Notes: generated by a model from the sequence alone, not told the origin. Positions 1-9,541 are shown, counted from the stretch's first letter. The stretch: DNA of 64,000 bases from Xanthomonas hortorum (GCF_002940005.1 NZ_MDEF01000009.1); one strand, 5' to 3'. Numbers and translations are program-made.

Positions 1-15
1 CGGACAGTGCTAGCC

Positions 16-3000
16 TCAACGCACCGCAGGCGGCACACCAAGCAACTCAATCTCCGCCAGCTGCACTTTCGCAGGCGCGCTGAAGCGCAGTCGATATTCC
101 ACATACGCTCCAGGCCGAGCAATCCGAAACGGCCGCGTCTGCAACGGCCAATCGAACGCTTCATCACGACGCTGATCAATCATCGTCCACGCAGCACCAG
201 GCGCACGGGCTTCCAACGTCCATCCACCTGCAGAAATCGCCGCATTGCCGCCGGTCAGTGTGTAGAGCGTCGGCGTGCCGCGCGCGATGCCGCTGAACGT
301 CAGCGTCGATGTCGATGCAATTGCAGCGACCGTTCCCGCATCGTCGTCATGCAACGCAGCGACATCGCCACCATCGTCCAGCGTAATGCGCGCAGTGTCT
401 CCGAGCAGATCCTGCAGCGGGGCGGGACGCTCCCCAGGCGCAGTCAATGACGGCGGCACATCGTCAGGCCCGGTGCCCCAGCGCGAAGGCGTCGGTCCCA
501 TCACGAAGTCCAGCGTCGCGCCCTTTGCAATGTCCGCTTGCGGCAACCAGGTCTTGCGCCAGGGTTTGCCGTTTACCCTGAGCGATTGCACATACACGTT
601 TTTCGCCGAATTCTGCGGCGCATTGACCACCAGCATGCCGCCATTGGGCAGGCGCACGCTGGCATGCTTGAACAGCGGCGAGCCGATCACATACTCCGGC
701 GCACCCATGCGCAGCGGATACAGCCCCACCGCCGCGAACAGATACCACGCCGACATTTCGCCGTTGTCCTCATCGCCGGGATACCCCTGGCCGATCTCGC
801 TGCCCAGATACAAGCGCGCGAGGATCTCGCGGGTAATGCGCTGTGTCTTCCATGGCTGCCCGGCGTACAGATACATCCATGGAAGATGGTGCGCAGTCTG
901 ATTGCTGTGCGAATACATGCCCATGCGCACGTCGCGCGCCTCGGTCATCTCGTGGATGGTGTCGCCATACGAGCCGGCAAACTTGGCTTCGGCGGTTTCG
1001 GGCGTGGCAAACAATGTATCCAGTTTCGCGGCCAGTCCCGCGCGCCCGCCATACAGCGTGGCCAGGCCTTCGCCATCGTGCGGTGCGGTGAATGCAAACG
1101 TCCAGCCGCTGGATTCGGTGTAATCGTTGCCCCATACGCGCGGGTCGTAGTGCGCAGCATCCACACGCCAATCGCCATTCGCCTTGCGGCCCTGAAAAAA
1201 GCCGATCGCTGGATCGAACAGTGCCGAATACCCGGCCGCACGATGACGAAAATACAGCGCTTCGGTGGCATAACGCTCGCGCGCTGTTGCCGTCGTCGCT
1301 TGCTTGGACAACGCGTCGGCCATGTTGGCAATGCCGAAGTCGTTGAGCGCCCCTTCCATCGACCACGACATGCCTTCGTGCGTGTCGGTATCGGCGTAAC
1401 CGCGAAAGGTCGAACGCGCCATGCCTTTGCGGCCGACGTGGCGATCCGGCGCCACCACGGTCGCATTCTTCAGCGCTGCAGCGTACGCCTCGGCCGGGTC
1501 GAAACCCTGCATGCCCTTGAGCCACGCATCGGCAAACGCCACATCGGAACTGGTGCCCACCATCAGATCGGCATAGCCGGGCGAAGACCAGCGCGCCACC
1601 CAGCCACCTGCACGCGATTGCTCCAGAAAGCCCTGCACGAATGTGCCGGCATAGTCGGATGCGAACAACGCATACGCCGGCCACGCGGTGCGAAAGGTGT
1701 CCCACAAGCCGTTGTTGACGTAGACCCGGCCATCGCGGATCGGCGCGAAACTGCGCACCGCGCTGCCATCGATGTTGGTGTCCGACCAGCTGCTCTGGCT
1801 GGCGTAACGCCAGTCCGGCACCGTCGCGCTGCCGACGTTTTCATGGCCGGAATTGGGATACAGATGCAGCCGGTACAGATTGGAATACAGCGTGGTCTTC
1901 TGGTCGGTCGTGGCGTCCGGTACGTCGAAACGACCCAGCAATGCATCCCATGCATCCTGCGCACGCGCGGCGATCTGCTCGAAGGTTGCCTGCGGCGCGA
2001 TCTCCAGCGCAAGGTTGTGCTTGGCCTGGTCGAGCGAGATCAGCGAGGTGGCGATGCGCATCTGCACCTGCCGCGTGCTGCCCGCATCGAACTTGATCCA
2101 GCCGGTGGGCCGGCCGGTGTCGCTCAGTCCGCTGGTTTTCCATGGCGTATCGAAGCTGGCATAGACATACATGCGCGTCGCGCCGGTCGACAGGCCGCTA
2201 CGCACATCGGTGTAGCCGGAGAGCGTCTGTGTTGCAGCATCCAGACTCAATCCACCGCGCGCGTCCACATTGTCGAACAGCAGATTGGCATCGCCCTGCG
2301 CCGGGAAGCGAAAGCGGAACAGCGCTGCATGATCGGTCGGTGCGATCTCGGCCTGGATTCCATTATCCAACTGCACCGCGTAGCGATACGGTCGCGCGAT
2401 TTCGGTGTCATGCGAGAAGGCCAGGGCGCGCTTGCTGCGATCTGCCTCCGGTGTACCCGTACTCAACGACGGCATCACCTGAAAGGTCTGGCGGTCGCCC
2501 ATCCACGGACTCGGCTGATGGCTGAGCGACAGCGCCTGCAAGCGCGGGCGGTTGTCCGCCGCGTTGTGTTCGTTCCAGCGATATAGCCAGGTCAGCGTTC
2601 CTGCATCGGTCACCGGCGTCCAGAAGTTGAAGCCATGCGGCACTGCGATTGCAGGGAAATTATTGCCGCGCGAGAAGGTGCCGTTTGACTGTGTGCCGCG
2701 CGTGGTCAGCACCCAGTCCGAAGGACGCGTTGCAGGAGTGAGCGGCACATCGGCAATGGCGATATCGTCGATCCAACCGGCACCGGCCGCACCTGCAGGC
2801 GGCGCAACCTCCAATTCGATCGCCGCCACGCGGCGCCCACGTAAAGCGGCCACGTCCCCCAGCCGTACCGCCTTGCGCGCCCATTGCTGCGGATACAGCG
2901 TCTTCGAATCGCCTTGCGCATGCGCACCAAGTGCGACGCCATGTTGATCCTGCGCAGCGCTGGCAGACACGCGCGTGCCGTCGTCCAGCAACAGATCCAA

Positions 3001-3378
3001 CGACACATAGGTCGAGGCCACGTGATCGCTGCCCACACTTTCCGGCAATACCAGCCACGACAGCGTAGTCTCGGCACCGATCAAAAGATCGCTGGTAAAC
3101 AACGTCCGCCGCCCGCCCGCTCCACCACTGGCATACCGCAGCGCATGCGCACCGCTGTAACCGGCGTTCGGCCTGGCCGCATACGGCGCAGCGGGGCCCG
3201 TGCCGATCGCAATCTGTACATCGCCCGCCACAGCGCTCACCGGCACAGGCTGCCCTTTTTCGAACGAACTCGAAAACCCGGTCGCGGCACTCACACACAG
3301 CGGCGTAGCGCAGGCAAGGGCAACAGCAACCGAAAGCCACAGACCACGCGGACGCGGCAGCACAACAGACGAGGGCAC
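16..3378 (-). CDS. Secreted GH92-family alpha-mannosidase
   Basis: A 1120-residue glycoside hydrolase family 92 enzyme, a calcium-dependent exo-alpha-mannosidase family that trims mannose from N-glycans and mannans. The N-terminus carries a signal peptide ending near residue 32 (VSAATG), then a beta-sandwich region, then the (alpha/alpha)6 catalytic region. Family signatures are HEMTEARD near residue 808 and GDEDNGEMSAWY near residue 865; the acidic residues of the second match the family's catalytic-base region. The last 130 residues look like an F5/8-type carbohydrate-binding sandwich. The start is GTG, with an AAGGAGA ribosome site at 3388-3394. Downstream lies outside the window, so membership of an N-glycan utilisation cluster, as known in X. 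campestris, is possible but unseen. Confidence 0.93.
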   Translation of the reverse strand: MPSSVVLPRPRGLWLSVAVALACATPLCVSAATGFSSSFEKGQPVPVSAVAGDVQIAIGTGPAAPYAARPNAGYSGAHALRYASGGAGGRRTLFTSDLLIGAETTLSWLVLPESVGSDHVASTYVSLDLLLDDGTRVSASAAQDQHGVALGAHAQGDSKTLYPQQWARKAVRLGDVAALRGRRVAAIELEVAPPAGAAGAGWIDDIAIADVPLTPATRPSDWVLTTRGTQSNGTFSRGNNFPAIAVPHGFNFWTPVTDAGTLTWLYRWNEHNAADNRPRLQALSLSHQPSPWMGDRQTFQVMPSLSTGTPEADRSKRALAFSHDTEIARPYRYAVQLDNGIQAEIAPTDHAALFRFRFPAQGDANLLFDNVDARGGLSLDAATQTLSGYTDVRSGLSTGATRMYVYASFDTPWKTSGLSDTGRPTGWIKFDAGSTRQVQMRIATSLISLDQAKHNLALEIAPQATFEQIAARAQDAWDALLGRFDVPDATTDQKTTLYSNLYRLHLYPNSGHENVGSATVPDWRYASQSSWSDTNIDGSAVRSFAPIRDGRVYVNNGLWDTFRTAWPAYALFASDYAGTFVQGFLEQSRAGGWVARWSSPGYADLMVGTSSDVAFADAWLKGMQGFDPAEAYAAALKNATVVAPDRHVGRKGMARSTFRGYADTDTHEGMSWSMEGALNDFGIANMADALSKQATTATARERYATEALYFRHRAAGYSALFDPAIGFFQGRKANGDWRVDAAHYDPRVWGNDYTESSGWTFAFTAPHDGEGLATLYGGRAGLAAKLDTLFATPETAEAKFAGSYGDTIHEMTEARDVRMGMYSHSNQTAHHLPWMYLYAGQPWKTQRITREILARLYLGSEIGQGYPGDEDNGEMSAWYLFAAVGLYPLRMGAPEYVIGSPLFKHASVRLPNGGMLVVNAPQNSAKNVYVQSLRVNGKPWRKTWLPQADIAKGATLDFVMGPTPSRWGTGPDDVPPSLTAPGERPAPLQDLLGDTARITLDDGGDVAALHDDDAGTVAAIASTSTLTFSGIARGTPTLYTLTGGNAAISAGGWTLEARAPGAAWTMIDQRRDEAFDWPLQTRPFRIARPGAYVEYRLRFSAPAKVQLAEIELLGVPPAVR

Positions 3379-3694
3379 GTGGTGATGTCTCCTTGGTGGT
3401 GACTAAGCAGGGTGTATCCGGTTGATGCGCGCGATCTGTGCAGATCACGCAACCCGATCCCGATGCGCAATTCCCCAGCGATGATAAGCGCGATATTCGG
3501 GCATGTGGCCTTGAGTCGCCGCGCCAGCGATGGGCCGCGCAGACCGTACCAGCGACGTCGCCATCGAACGCCGCCACTGCCGGAGCAACCGCCGGGACCA
3601 CCGCAACCCCAGGCCACGCAGCCCGGTCAATGGGCCGATCACCACGCAGGCTGCTAGAATCCGCGCTCTGCCTTGCCTTTACGATCGTGCCGCC
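3379..3694. other. Intergenic gap between divergent genes
   Basis: This 316-base stretch separates the mannosidase gene from the plus-strand zinc-finger gene and should hold both promoters. Apart from the mannosidase ribosome site at its left edge I see no RNA gene, strong hairpin or supported coding sequence in it. Confidence 0.5.
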
Positions 3695-3892
3695 ATGAGC
3701 CAGACCGCCACCGCGCCCGCCAATGCCGAATCGCGCTACACCGTGCACCGCGGCGATCTGCCGCTGAGCTGCCCGACGCCGCAGATGGCGCTGTGGAACT
3801 CGCATCCGCGCGTGTACCTGCCGATCGAAGACGAGCCCAACTGCGAAGCCAAGTGCCCGTATTGCGGCGCGTTGTTCGTGCTCGCCGACTGA
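3695..3892 (+). CDS. Small zf-CHCC zinc-finger domain protein
   Basis: A 65-residue protein with the zf-CHCC pattern: Cys in LSCPTP, His in NSHPRVYLP, then a C-terminal CPYCG pair. This family is related to the zinc subunit NDUFS6 of respiratory complex I, but the free-standing bacterial members have no settled role. The ATG at 3695 is chosen because the domain begins just after it; the upstream in-frame extension has no family similarity. It ends 10 bases before the glycosyltransferase gene and is probably co-transcribed with it. Confidence 0.85.
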   Translation: MSQTATAPANAESRYTVHRGDLPLSCPTPQMALWNSHPRVYLPIEDEPNCEAKCPYCGALFVLAD

Positions 3893-3902
3893 TCCTGGCC
3901 GG

Positions 3903-5015
3903 ATGCACCGCCTGACCGTGGTGCAACTGCTGCCGGCGCTGCAGTCCGGCGGCGTCGAGCGCTCCACCCTGGAAATCGCCGCTGCGCTGGTGCGCGCCGG
4001 CCACCGCGCCGTGGTGGTCTCTGCCGGCGGTCGCCTGGTCCAGCCGTTGCTGGAGGTGGGCGGCGAACATCTCACCCTGGAGATCGGGCGCAAGTCGCTG
4101 CTGACCTTGCGCCACGTGGTCGGCCTGCGCCGGCTATTTACCGAACTCGGTGCCGACATCGTGCACGCGCGTTCGCGCCTGCCGGCCTGGCTGGGCTGGT
4201 ACGCGTTGCGCGGCATGCCGCAGGCCATACGGCCGCGCTTTGTCACCACGGTGCACGGGCTCAATTCGCCCAGCCGCTACAGCGCGGTGATGACATACGG
4301 CGAGCGGGTGATCTGCGTCTCGCAGACGGTGCGCGACTACGTCTGCACGCACTATCCGCAGACCGACACCACCCGCTTGCGCACCATCGCGCGCGGTGTC
4401 GATATTGCGCAGTTCCCGCGTCGCCCGCAGCCCGATCACCGCGCACGCAAATGGGTGCAGACCCTGTTGCCCGGTTGGCCGGCCGACGCCCCATTGCTGT
4501 TGCTGCCCGGCCGCGGTACGCGCCTGAAAGGCCATGCCGACGGCCTGCAACTGCTGGCCGACGTGCGCGCTGCCGGCGTGCCGGCCTGGTTGTGGCTGCC
4601 GGGCGCGCGTGAGCCGGGCCGCGAAGCTTATGTGCGCGAGCTGGAAGCCGAGGCTGCCAGACTGGGCGTGGCCGAGGCGGTCGCCTTCACCGAGCCCACC
4701 GCACGCATCGCCGAGGCCTATGCGGCCAGCGATCTGGTGCTGCAGCTCTCGCGCAAGCCCGAAGCGTTCGGCCGCACCGTGGTGGAGGCCTTGTCGGTGG
4801 GCCGGCCGGTGTTGGGCTGGGCACACGGTGGTGTCGGCGAGTTGCTGGCCGAGCTGCAGCCTGCCGGCGCAGTGCCGGCGTTCGATGCCCAGGCGTTAAG
4901 CACTCAGGCACTCAACATGCTGCAGCAGGCGCAGACACCGCCAGCTGCGCTCCCCTATACGTTGCAGGCCATGCAATCGGCCACCTTGAAGGTCTATGAC
5001 GAACTCCGCCGCTGA
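3903..5015 (+). CDS. GT4-family glycosyltransferase, probable LPS core/surface glycan
   Basis: A 370-residue GT-B fold enzyme of the GT4 (RfaG-like) type that would transfer a sugar from a nucleotide sugar on the cytoplasmic face. The N-terminal SGGVERSTLE loop (residues 16-25) is the acceptor-side glycine motif. EAFGRTVVE near residue 289 is the retaining-GT E-x7-E motif that binds the nucleotide sugar. There is no signal peptide or membrane segment. It overlaps the next gene, an O-antigen ligase/polymerase family protein, by 20 bases, so the two are translationally linked. With LpxL and WaaA downstream this points to lipopolysaccharide assembly, but the exact sugar cannot be read from the sequence. 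Confidence 0.88.
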   Translation: MHRLTVVQLLPALQSGGVERSTLEIAAALVRAGHRAVVVSAGGRLVQPLLEVGGEHLTLEIGRKSLLTLRHVVGLRRLFTELGADIVHARSRLPAWLGWYALRGMPQAIRPRFVTTVHGLNSPSRYSAVMTYGERVICVSQTVRDYVCTHYPQTDTTRLRTIARGVDIAQFPRRPQPDHRARKWVQTLLPGWPADAPLLLLPGRGTRLKGHADGLQLLADVRAAGVPAWLWLPGAREPGREAYVRELEAEAARLGVAEAVAFTEPTARIAEAYAASDLVLQLSRKPEAFGRTVVEALSVGRPVLGWAHGGVGELLAELQPAGAVPAFDAQALSTQALNMLQQAQTPPAALPYTLQAMQSATLKVYDELRR

Positions 5016-6330
5016 GGCCATTCCACCCGCGCCCACGTTGACGCCCGATGCCGGTCGCTGGGCACCGCTGTGGGTGATCCTGTTCGTGGCGCTATGGCCC
5101 ACGCCCGGGCTGGCCGAAACGGTGTTGTCGCTGGGCGCAGTGTTCGCGGCTTATCGCCTGTTGCATGCGCGTTTCCGTGGTGGCACGCGGTTGCTCAGCG
5201 GCGCGGCGTGGGCGCTGACCAGCGTGTTGTTCTTCGCGTATTGGTTGCCGCAGATGTTGTCGGCATTCGATGCAGTGGAGGTAGGGCGCGCGTTGCGTAA
5301 ATCGGCCACCGATCTGCGCTATCTGCCTTTCATGTGGTTGTGCGCGATTGCGGTGGCCAATGCGCAGCGTCGCCGCCGTACCTTCATCGGCCTGGCGGTG
5401 ATCGGCGGGGTGTGGACGCTGGACGCGCTGCTGCAGGCCGCATTCGGCAGCAGCCCGTTGTTCTTCGGCCTGGATCAGATCAAGCAATTGATCAGCGGGC
5501 ATGGCCTGTGTACGGCGGAAGAATTGGCACTGGTCGACCGCCTCAGCGGCGTGCTGGGCCCGTGCAATCTCAAGTTCGGGCAGACCCTGGCCAGTCTGTC
5601 GCCGTTCCTGCTGCTCGCGCTCGGGCGGCGCACTGCCTGGGCGTGGGCGGGCGCTGCAGCAGCTGTTGGCGTAGTGCTGGTATTGGCCGGTTCGCGCGCC
5701 TCGTGGATCACCTACGGCGTGATCGTGCTGCTCTCCGGCTGGCAGTTGCTGGGCGGCCGTCGGCTGCTCGCGGTCGCGATGGTCGGCGCGCTGTTGGCCG
5801 TCGGCGTGGTGGCAATGGCACCGCAAGCACGCGAGCGCATCCAGCGCACCGCGTTGGCCTTCAGCAATGGCGAACAAGGCGTCGACCAGGCCTTGTCCGG
5901 GCGTGCGCAGATCTGGGGCGCGGCGCTGTGCATGATCCGCGCGCATCCGCTTAACGGTGTGGGCGCGCGCGGGTTCCGCCAGGCATATCCGGCCTGCGAT
6001 CCGGCACCCGAACAAGCGCCGGCATGGGGCGGTGGCCCGGCCTTCCATGCGCACCAGATCGTGCTGGAAATTCTTGCCGAAACCGGCGTCATCGGTTTGC
6101 TGCTATGGCTGGCCGGTGCGGCGCAGGCGTGGCGCGCGTGGCGCTATTCCAGCGTTGCGGCGCGTGAGCAGGCGCGTCCAGCGATGATCGCGTTGGTGGC
6201 AACGGTCTTTCCGCTCAACACGCATCTGGCGTTCTATTCCAGCTTCTGGGGCGGCCTGAGCCTGATGCTGGCCGGCTTGTATGCCGGTGCCTTGCTGAAC
6301 GACGATGCGGATCAGCCGCCGTCGCGATAG
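4996..6330 (+). CDS. O-antigen ligase/polymerase family membrane protein (WaaL-like)
   Basis: A 444-residue polytopic inner-membrane protein with about ten to twelve hydrophobic segments and the Wzy_C domain. A long periplasmic loop at about residues 290-350 ends in FHAHQIVLEILAETG, holding the histidine typical of WaaL ligases. It would join undecaprenyl-linked O-antigen to lipid A-core in the periplasm. The start ATG lies inside the 3' end of the GT4 gene, with GAAGG just upstream. Wzy polymerases share this domain, so polymerase activity is the alternative; the core-assembly neighbours favour a ligase. Confidence 0.85.
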   Translation: MTNSAAEAIPPAPTLTPDAGRWAPLWVILFVALWPTPGLAETVLSLGAVFAAYRLLHARFRGGTRLLSGAAWALTSVLFFAYWLPQMLSAFDAVEVGRALRKSATDLRYLPFMWLCAIAVANAQRRRRTFIGLAVIGGVWTLDALLQAAFGSSPLFFGLDQIKQLISGHGLCTAEELALVDRLSGVLGPCNLKFGQTLASLSPFLLLALGRRTAWAWAGAAAAVGVVLVLAGSRASWITYGVIVLLSGWQLLGGRRLLAVAMVGALLAVGVVAMAPQARERIQRTALAFSNGEQGVDQALSGRAQIWGAALCMIRAHPLNGVGARGFRQAYPACDPAPEQAPAWGGGPAFHAHQIVLEILAETGVIGLLLWLAGAAQAWRAWRYSSVAAREQARPAMIALVATVFPLNTHLAFYSSFWGGLSLMLAGLYAGALLNDDADQPPSR

Positions 6331-6520
6331 GCGTGGCGCTCAAGACGATTGCGCCCAGCGCCAGATCGGCACGGCAGGCGGGAATCACGCGTCAACTGCG
6401 GTTGTTTGCGCGACGTGCGCACTCATCCCTATGCCCGTTCGCGACGCACTCCTGGCTGGTTCTGTAAACCAAGGCAGTCATCTGCGAATGCATGCGTGAC
6501 GCAGCTGCGCTGCATCACCA

Positions 6521-7441
6521 TCACCGATAGAAATCGCTGCGCCCGCCCGGCTGGCGTTTGAAGCGCCGATGGATCCACAGGTACTGATCCGGCGCCTCGC
6601 GCACCATGTCCTCGATCGCCGCATTGACCTGCGCGGTATCGGCGATCACATCCTCGGAGGGAATGCCTGCCAGCGGCGGTGCGATCCTGAGGATGTAGCG
6701 GCCGCCTTCGCGCCGATGGAAATAAGGCACCACCGCGCAACCGGTCAGCCGCGCCAGCTGGTGCGTGGCGGTAATGGTGGAGGCCGGATGCCCGAAAAAC
6801 GGCACGAATACGGTGTCCTTGCCGCGCATGTCCTGATCGGGCGCGTACCACAGAAAGCCGCCGCGCTTGAGATGCTTGATGGTGGCGCGCAGATCCTCGT
6901 TGGCGAACATGTGCGTGGCATAGCGCAGCCGCCCGCGTTTGACCGCCCATTCGAACACCGGGTTGCGATGCTTGCGGTACATGCCGGCCAACGGCACGTG
7001 GTCGCATAGCAGCCGCCCGCACATTTCCAGCGTCATGAAGTGGCCGGACACCAGCAACACGCCGCGCTTCTGCTCCTGCAGACGCTGCAGATGTTCCAGC
7101 CCTTCGACCTGCACGCCCGGCCGGATGGCATCGATGCTGCCCCACCAGGCACGCGCGAATTCGAACAGGCCCACGCCCAGCGCATCGAAACTATCGCGCA
7201 ATAGCCGCGCTCGCCAGGTATTGTCCTGCTCGGGAAAACACAGTTTGAGATTGACCTCGGCAGCGCGCCGGCGTGTGCCCGCCAGGCGCAGCGTGAGCCA
7301 GCCGACCCCGCGGCCCAACGCACGTTGCAGCATCCAGGGCAGGCGCCCTGCCAGCACCATCAATGCAAGGCCCAGATACATCGGCCAGTGCTTGGGGGTG
7401 CGCAGGGAAGGGCGGACGGCGACGTTGGCGGGCTCGGACAT
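6521..7441 (-). CDS. lpxL: Lipid A biosynthesis lauroyl/acyl acyltransferase (LpxL/HtrB family)
   Basis: A 306-residue inner-membrane acyltransferase that adds a secondary acyl chain from acyl-ACP to Kdo2-lipid IVA. One N-terminal hydrophobic segment (residues 19-36) is followed by the LPLAT domain. GHFMTLEM near residue 134 is the H-x4-E/D catalytic motif. Length and layout match the family (about 305 residues). It diverges from waaA, with only 76 bases between the two starts, so this short gap must hold both promoters. LpxL and LpxM cannot be separated reliably here; the symbol is by family. Confidence 0.88.
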   Translation of the reverse strand: MSEPANVAVRPSLRTPKHWPMYLGLALMVLAGRLPWMLQRALGRGVGWLTLRLAGTRRRAAEVNLKLCFPEQDNTWRARLLRDSFDALGVGLFEFARAWWGSIDAIRPGVQVEGLEHLQRLQEQKRGVLLVSGHFMTLEMCGRLLCDHVPLAGMYRKHRNPVFEWAVKRGRLRYATHMFANEDLRATIKHLKRGGFLWYAPDQDMRGKDTVFVPFFGHPASTITATHQLARLTGCAVVPYFHRREGGRYILRIAPPLAGIPSEDVIADTAQVNAAIEDMVREAPDQYLWIHRRFKRQPGGRSDFYR

Positions 7442-7517
7442 GGCCTAATTCTAAGTGATTGCGTGCGCCGGGCAGCGTGCACATGCGCACGTGTGGGCGC
7501 TCCCGTATCCTGCACGC

Positions 7518-8834
7518 ATGCGGAAAGACCCGATCGAATGGCTGTTGCGCGGGCTGTACTCGGCGCTGTTGTACCTGTTGCTGCCGGTGACGGTGTACCA
7601 CCTGGTGTGGCGCGGGTTTCGCGTGCGCGAATACTTCAATCGCTGGAACGAGCGCTATGCGTCCTACACGCATGCCTGCGGTCGCCCGCGCGTGTGGGTG
7701 CATGCGGTATCGGTGGGCGAGGTCAATGCCGCCGCGCCGCTGGTCAATGCCTTGCGTGCGCAGCGTCCGGATATCCGTTGGGTCATCACCACCATCACCC
7801 CCACCGGCTCCGAGCGCGTGCGCGCGGTGTGGGGCGATGCGGTGGACCATGTGTATCTGCCCTACGACGTGCCCGGCAGCGTGGGCCGGTTCCTGGAGCA
7901 TTTCCGCCCGCGGCTGGCGTTGATTCTGGAAACTGAGCTGTGGCCGAACATGTTGTTCGGTTGCCGCGACCGCAACATTCCGGTGTACATCCTCAACGCG
8001 CGGTTGTCGGCGCGTTCGCTGCGCGGCTATCGCGTGCTGGCACCCTTGATCAGCCGGGCACTGCGCACCGTCACCTGCGTGGCGGCGCAATCGCACGACG
8101 ATGCCGAGCGTTTCCTCACGCTGGGTGCGCGCCCAGATCAGGTGATCGCGCTGGGCAATCTCAAATTCGATATCGCCGCGCCCGCGCAGTTGCAGGCCCT
8201 GGTCGCGCAGTTTCATACGCACGTGCCCGCAGCGCGACCGGTGTGGATTGCCGCCAGCACGCACGAAGGCGAGGAGTCGGCCGTGGCCGATATCCACGCG
8301 CGCCTGCTGCTGCAATTTCCTGATCTATTGATGTTGTGGGCGCCGCGGCATCCCGAGCGCTTTCCCAAGGTCGAGGCGCTGGCGCGCGAACGTGGTTGGT
8401 CCGTGTCCACACGCAAGACCCAGCAGTGGCCGCAGGCGCGCGACAAGGTATTCGTCATCGATACCTTGGGCGAGCTGATGAGTTTCTATGCCTGCGCGCA
8501 GGTTGCCTTCGTCGGCGGCAGTCTGCAGCCGATCGGCGGGCACAACCTGCTCGAACCGGCAGCGGTCGGCACGCCGGCAGTGACCGGCCCGCATCTGCAT
8601 AATTTCTCGGAGATCTCGCGGCGCATGCGCGAGGCCGATGCGGTGACCATCTGCGACGATGCCGACAGCGTGTATCACGATCTTGCGCGCCTGCTCGGCG
8701 ACCCGGCCCAGCGCGAAGCGATGGCTGCCGCAGGCCTGGCGCTGGTCGCCAACGGCAAGGGCGCAGTGGCACGCACGCTGGTGCAGATCGCGCCGGACCT
8801 GCCGCCGGTGGTTGGTGATGGTGTGGTGTCTTGA
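7518..8834 (+). CDS. waaA: 3-deoxy-D-manno-octulosonic acid (Kdo) transferase
   Basis: A 438-residue GT30 enzyme that transfers Kdo from CMP-Kdo to lipid IVA at the inner-membrane inner face, the step needed before late acylation. It has an N-terminal membrane anchor (residues 10-30). HAVSVGEVNA (about 61-70) contains the catalytic glutamate, ETELWPN (about 139) is a family hallmark, and GGHNLLEP in the C-terminal half contacts the nucleotide. I start at the ATG at 7518 because the 21 upstream in-frame residues have no family similarity. It is divergent from lpxL. The next gene on this strand is far away, so it probably ends a unit. Confidence 0.95.
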   Translation: MRKDPIEWLLRGLYSALLYLLLPVTVYHLVWRGFRVREYFNRWNERYASYTHACGRPRVWVHAVSVGEVNAAAPLVNALRAQRPDIRWVITTITPTGSERVRAVWGDAVDHVYLPYDVPGSVGRFLEHFRPRLALILETELWPNMLFGCRDRNIPVYILNARLSARSLRGYRVLAPLISRALRTVTCVAAQSHDDAERFLTLGARPDQVIALGNLKFDIAAPAQLQALVAQFHTHVPAARPVWIAASTHEGEESAVADIHARLLLQFPDLLMLWAPRHPERFPKVEALARERGWSVSTRKTQQWPQARDKVFVIDTLGELMSFYACAQVAFVGGSLQPIGGHNLLEPAAVGTPAVTGPHLHNFSEISRRMREADAVTICDDADSVYHDLARLLGDPAQREAMAAAGLALVANGKGAVARTLVQIAPDLPPVVGDGVVS

Positions 8835-9001
8835 AGATGTAGCTGCGTTCGCTCTGCATCGTTGCGGTGAAACTGTGGCAGTCATGCTCAGTCACATCAT
8901 CAAGCCGCTTGGAGCTGCTAACAAAACGTGGCGGTCGCGCGGTCGTTTCGTTAGCCGCTGTCTGGCGTCATCTGGAGAGTCTCAAGCCACATTGGTCGAG
9001 C

Positions 9002-9108
9002 GTGCGGTGCCCTCACCGCTCGCGGGACACGCCGCAAGTACGTCCATGTAGGCTCGGTGGCGGCATCCATGCCGCCACACGGTCCCGCAATCGGCGAGGA
9101 CACCGCAC
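9002..9108 (+). repeat. Hairpin repeat copy 1 (forward)
   Basis: A palindromic non-coding element. The core runs from GCGGGAC (9022-9028) to GTCCCGC (9082-9088), contains GCCGCAAGTACGTCCATG, and carries an inner perfect palindrome GTGGCGGCAT-CC-ATGCCGCCAC. Outer arms at 9002-9021 (GTGCGGTGCCCTCACC) and 9089-9108 (ending GACACCGCAC) are also complementary with a few mismatches. Seven related copies lie in this window, all between genes. Confidence 0.9.
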
Positions 9109-9165
9109 CAGACAGTTTGCCGTTCGCTTTGAGAAGAGCTAAGCACACCGACCATCTCGACTGGT

Positions 9166-9267
9166 CCTTGCCCGCCCACCGTTGCGGGACCTTACGCGGC
9201 ATGGATGCCGCGTAAGAGCCTACATGGACGTACTTGCGGCGTGTCCCGCGATGGTGGGCGGGCAAGG
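9166..9267 (-). repeat. Hairpin repeat copy 2 (reverse)
   Basis: The same element in the opposite orientation. Core ends are GCGGGAC (9184-9190) and GTCCCGC (9243-9249), and the inner palindrome is TTACGCGGCAT-GG-ATGCCGCGTAA. The outer arms here are CCTTGCCCGCCCACC and GGTGGGCGGGCAAGG, exact complements of each other and quite different from the arms of copy 1. Its right arm is the first unit of the 69-bp tandem repeat. Confidence 0.9.
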
Positions 9268-9440
9268 GCCCTCCAGCCAAGCCGCAGATCAGCCGCTCTG
9301 CCTTGCAGCGTGTCCCGCGATGGTGGGCGGGCAAGGGCCCTGCAGCGAAGCCGCAGATCAGCCGCTCTGCCTTGCAGCGTGTCCCGCGATGGTGGGCGGG
9401 CAAGGGGCCCTGCGGCCAAGCCGCAGATCACCCGCTAATG
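9241..9440. repeat. 69-bp tandem repeat, about 2.9 units
   Basis: Units begin at 9241, 9310 and 9379 with GTGTCCCGCGATGGTGGG and run through AAGCCGCAGATCAGCCGCTC, with only a few substitutions; the last unit decays after about 60 bases. Each unit starts with the right arm of the hairpin element. The reverse complement of the same unit flanks copies 5 and 6 near 57.15-57.38 kb. There are no spacers, so it is not a CRISPR array, and no stable reading frame is supported. Confidence 0.85.
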
Positions 9441-9493
9441 CGGCAGTCATCGCAGGTATCGCACGCAGCCAGGTACGCGCTTGCATCGGACAT

Positions 9494-9522
9494 AAAAAAG
9501 GCGGGCCTTCGCCCGCCTTTTT
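9494..9522 (-). terminator. Bidirectional rho-independent terminator after tolC
   Basis: A perfect 7-bp stem GGCGGGC-CTTC-GCCCGCC is flanked by six A on one side and five T on the other, so it can stop transcription from both directions. It lies 19 bases beyond the TolC stop codon. Confidence 0.9.
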
Positions 9523-9541
9523 AGTCACCTATCCGCTCGCA

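Noticed and set aside
538..2586. Long plus-strand reading frame (682 codons) opposite the mannosidase gene
   Set aside because: It is the shadow of the GH92 gene in GC-rich DNA: low-complexity, histidine/arginine-rich translation with no domain, while the opposite strand has a clear family match.
2660..4264. 534-codon minus-strand frame across the mannosidase start and the GT4 gene
   Set aside because: It runs antisense to the zf-CHCC and GT4 genes and through the mannosidase promoter; composition is that of a shadow frame and no family motif is present.
9241..9440. Regularly spaced repeats resembling a CRISPR array
   Set aside because: The 69-bp units abut each other directly with no unique spacers, are GC-rich and decay at one end; no cas genes are nearby. 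It is a tandem repeat.
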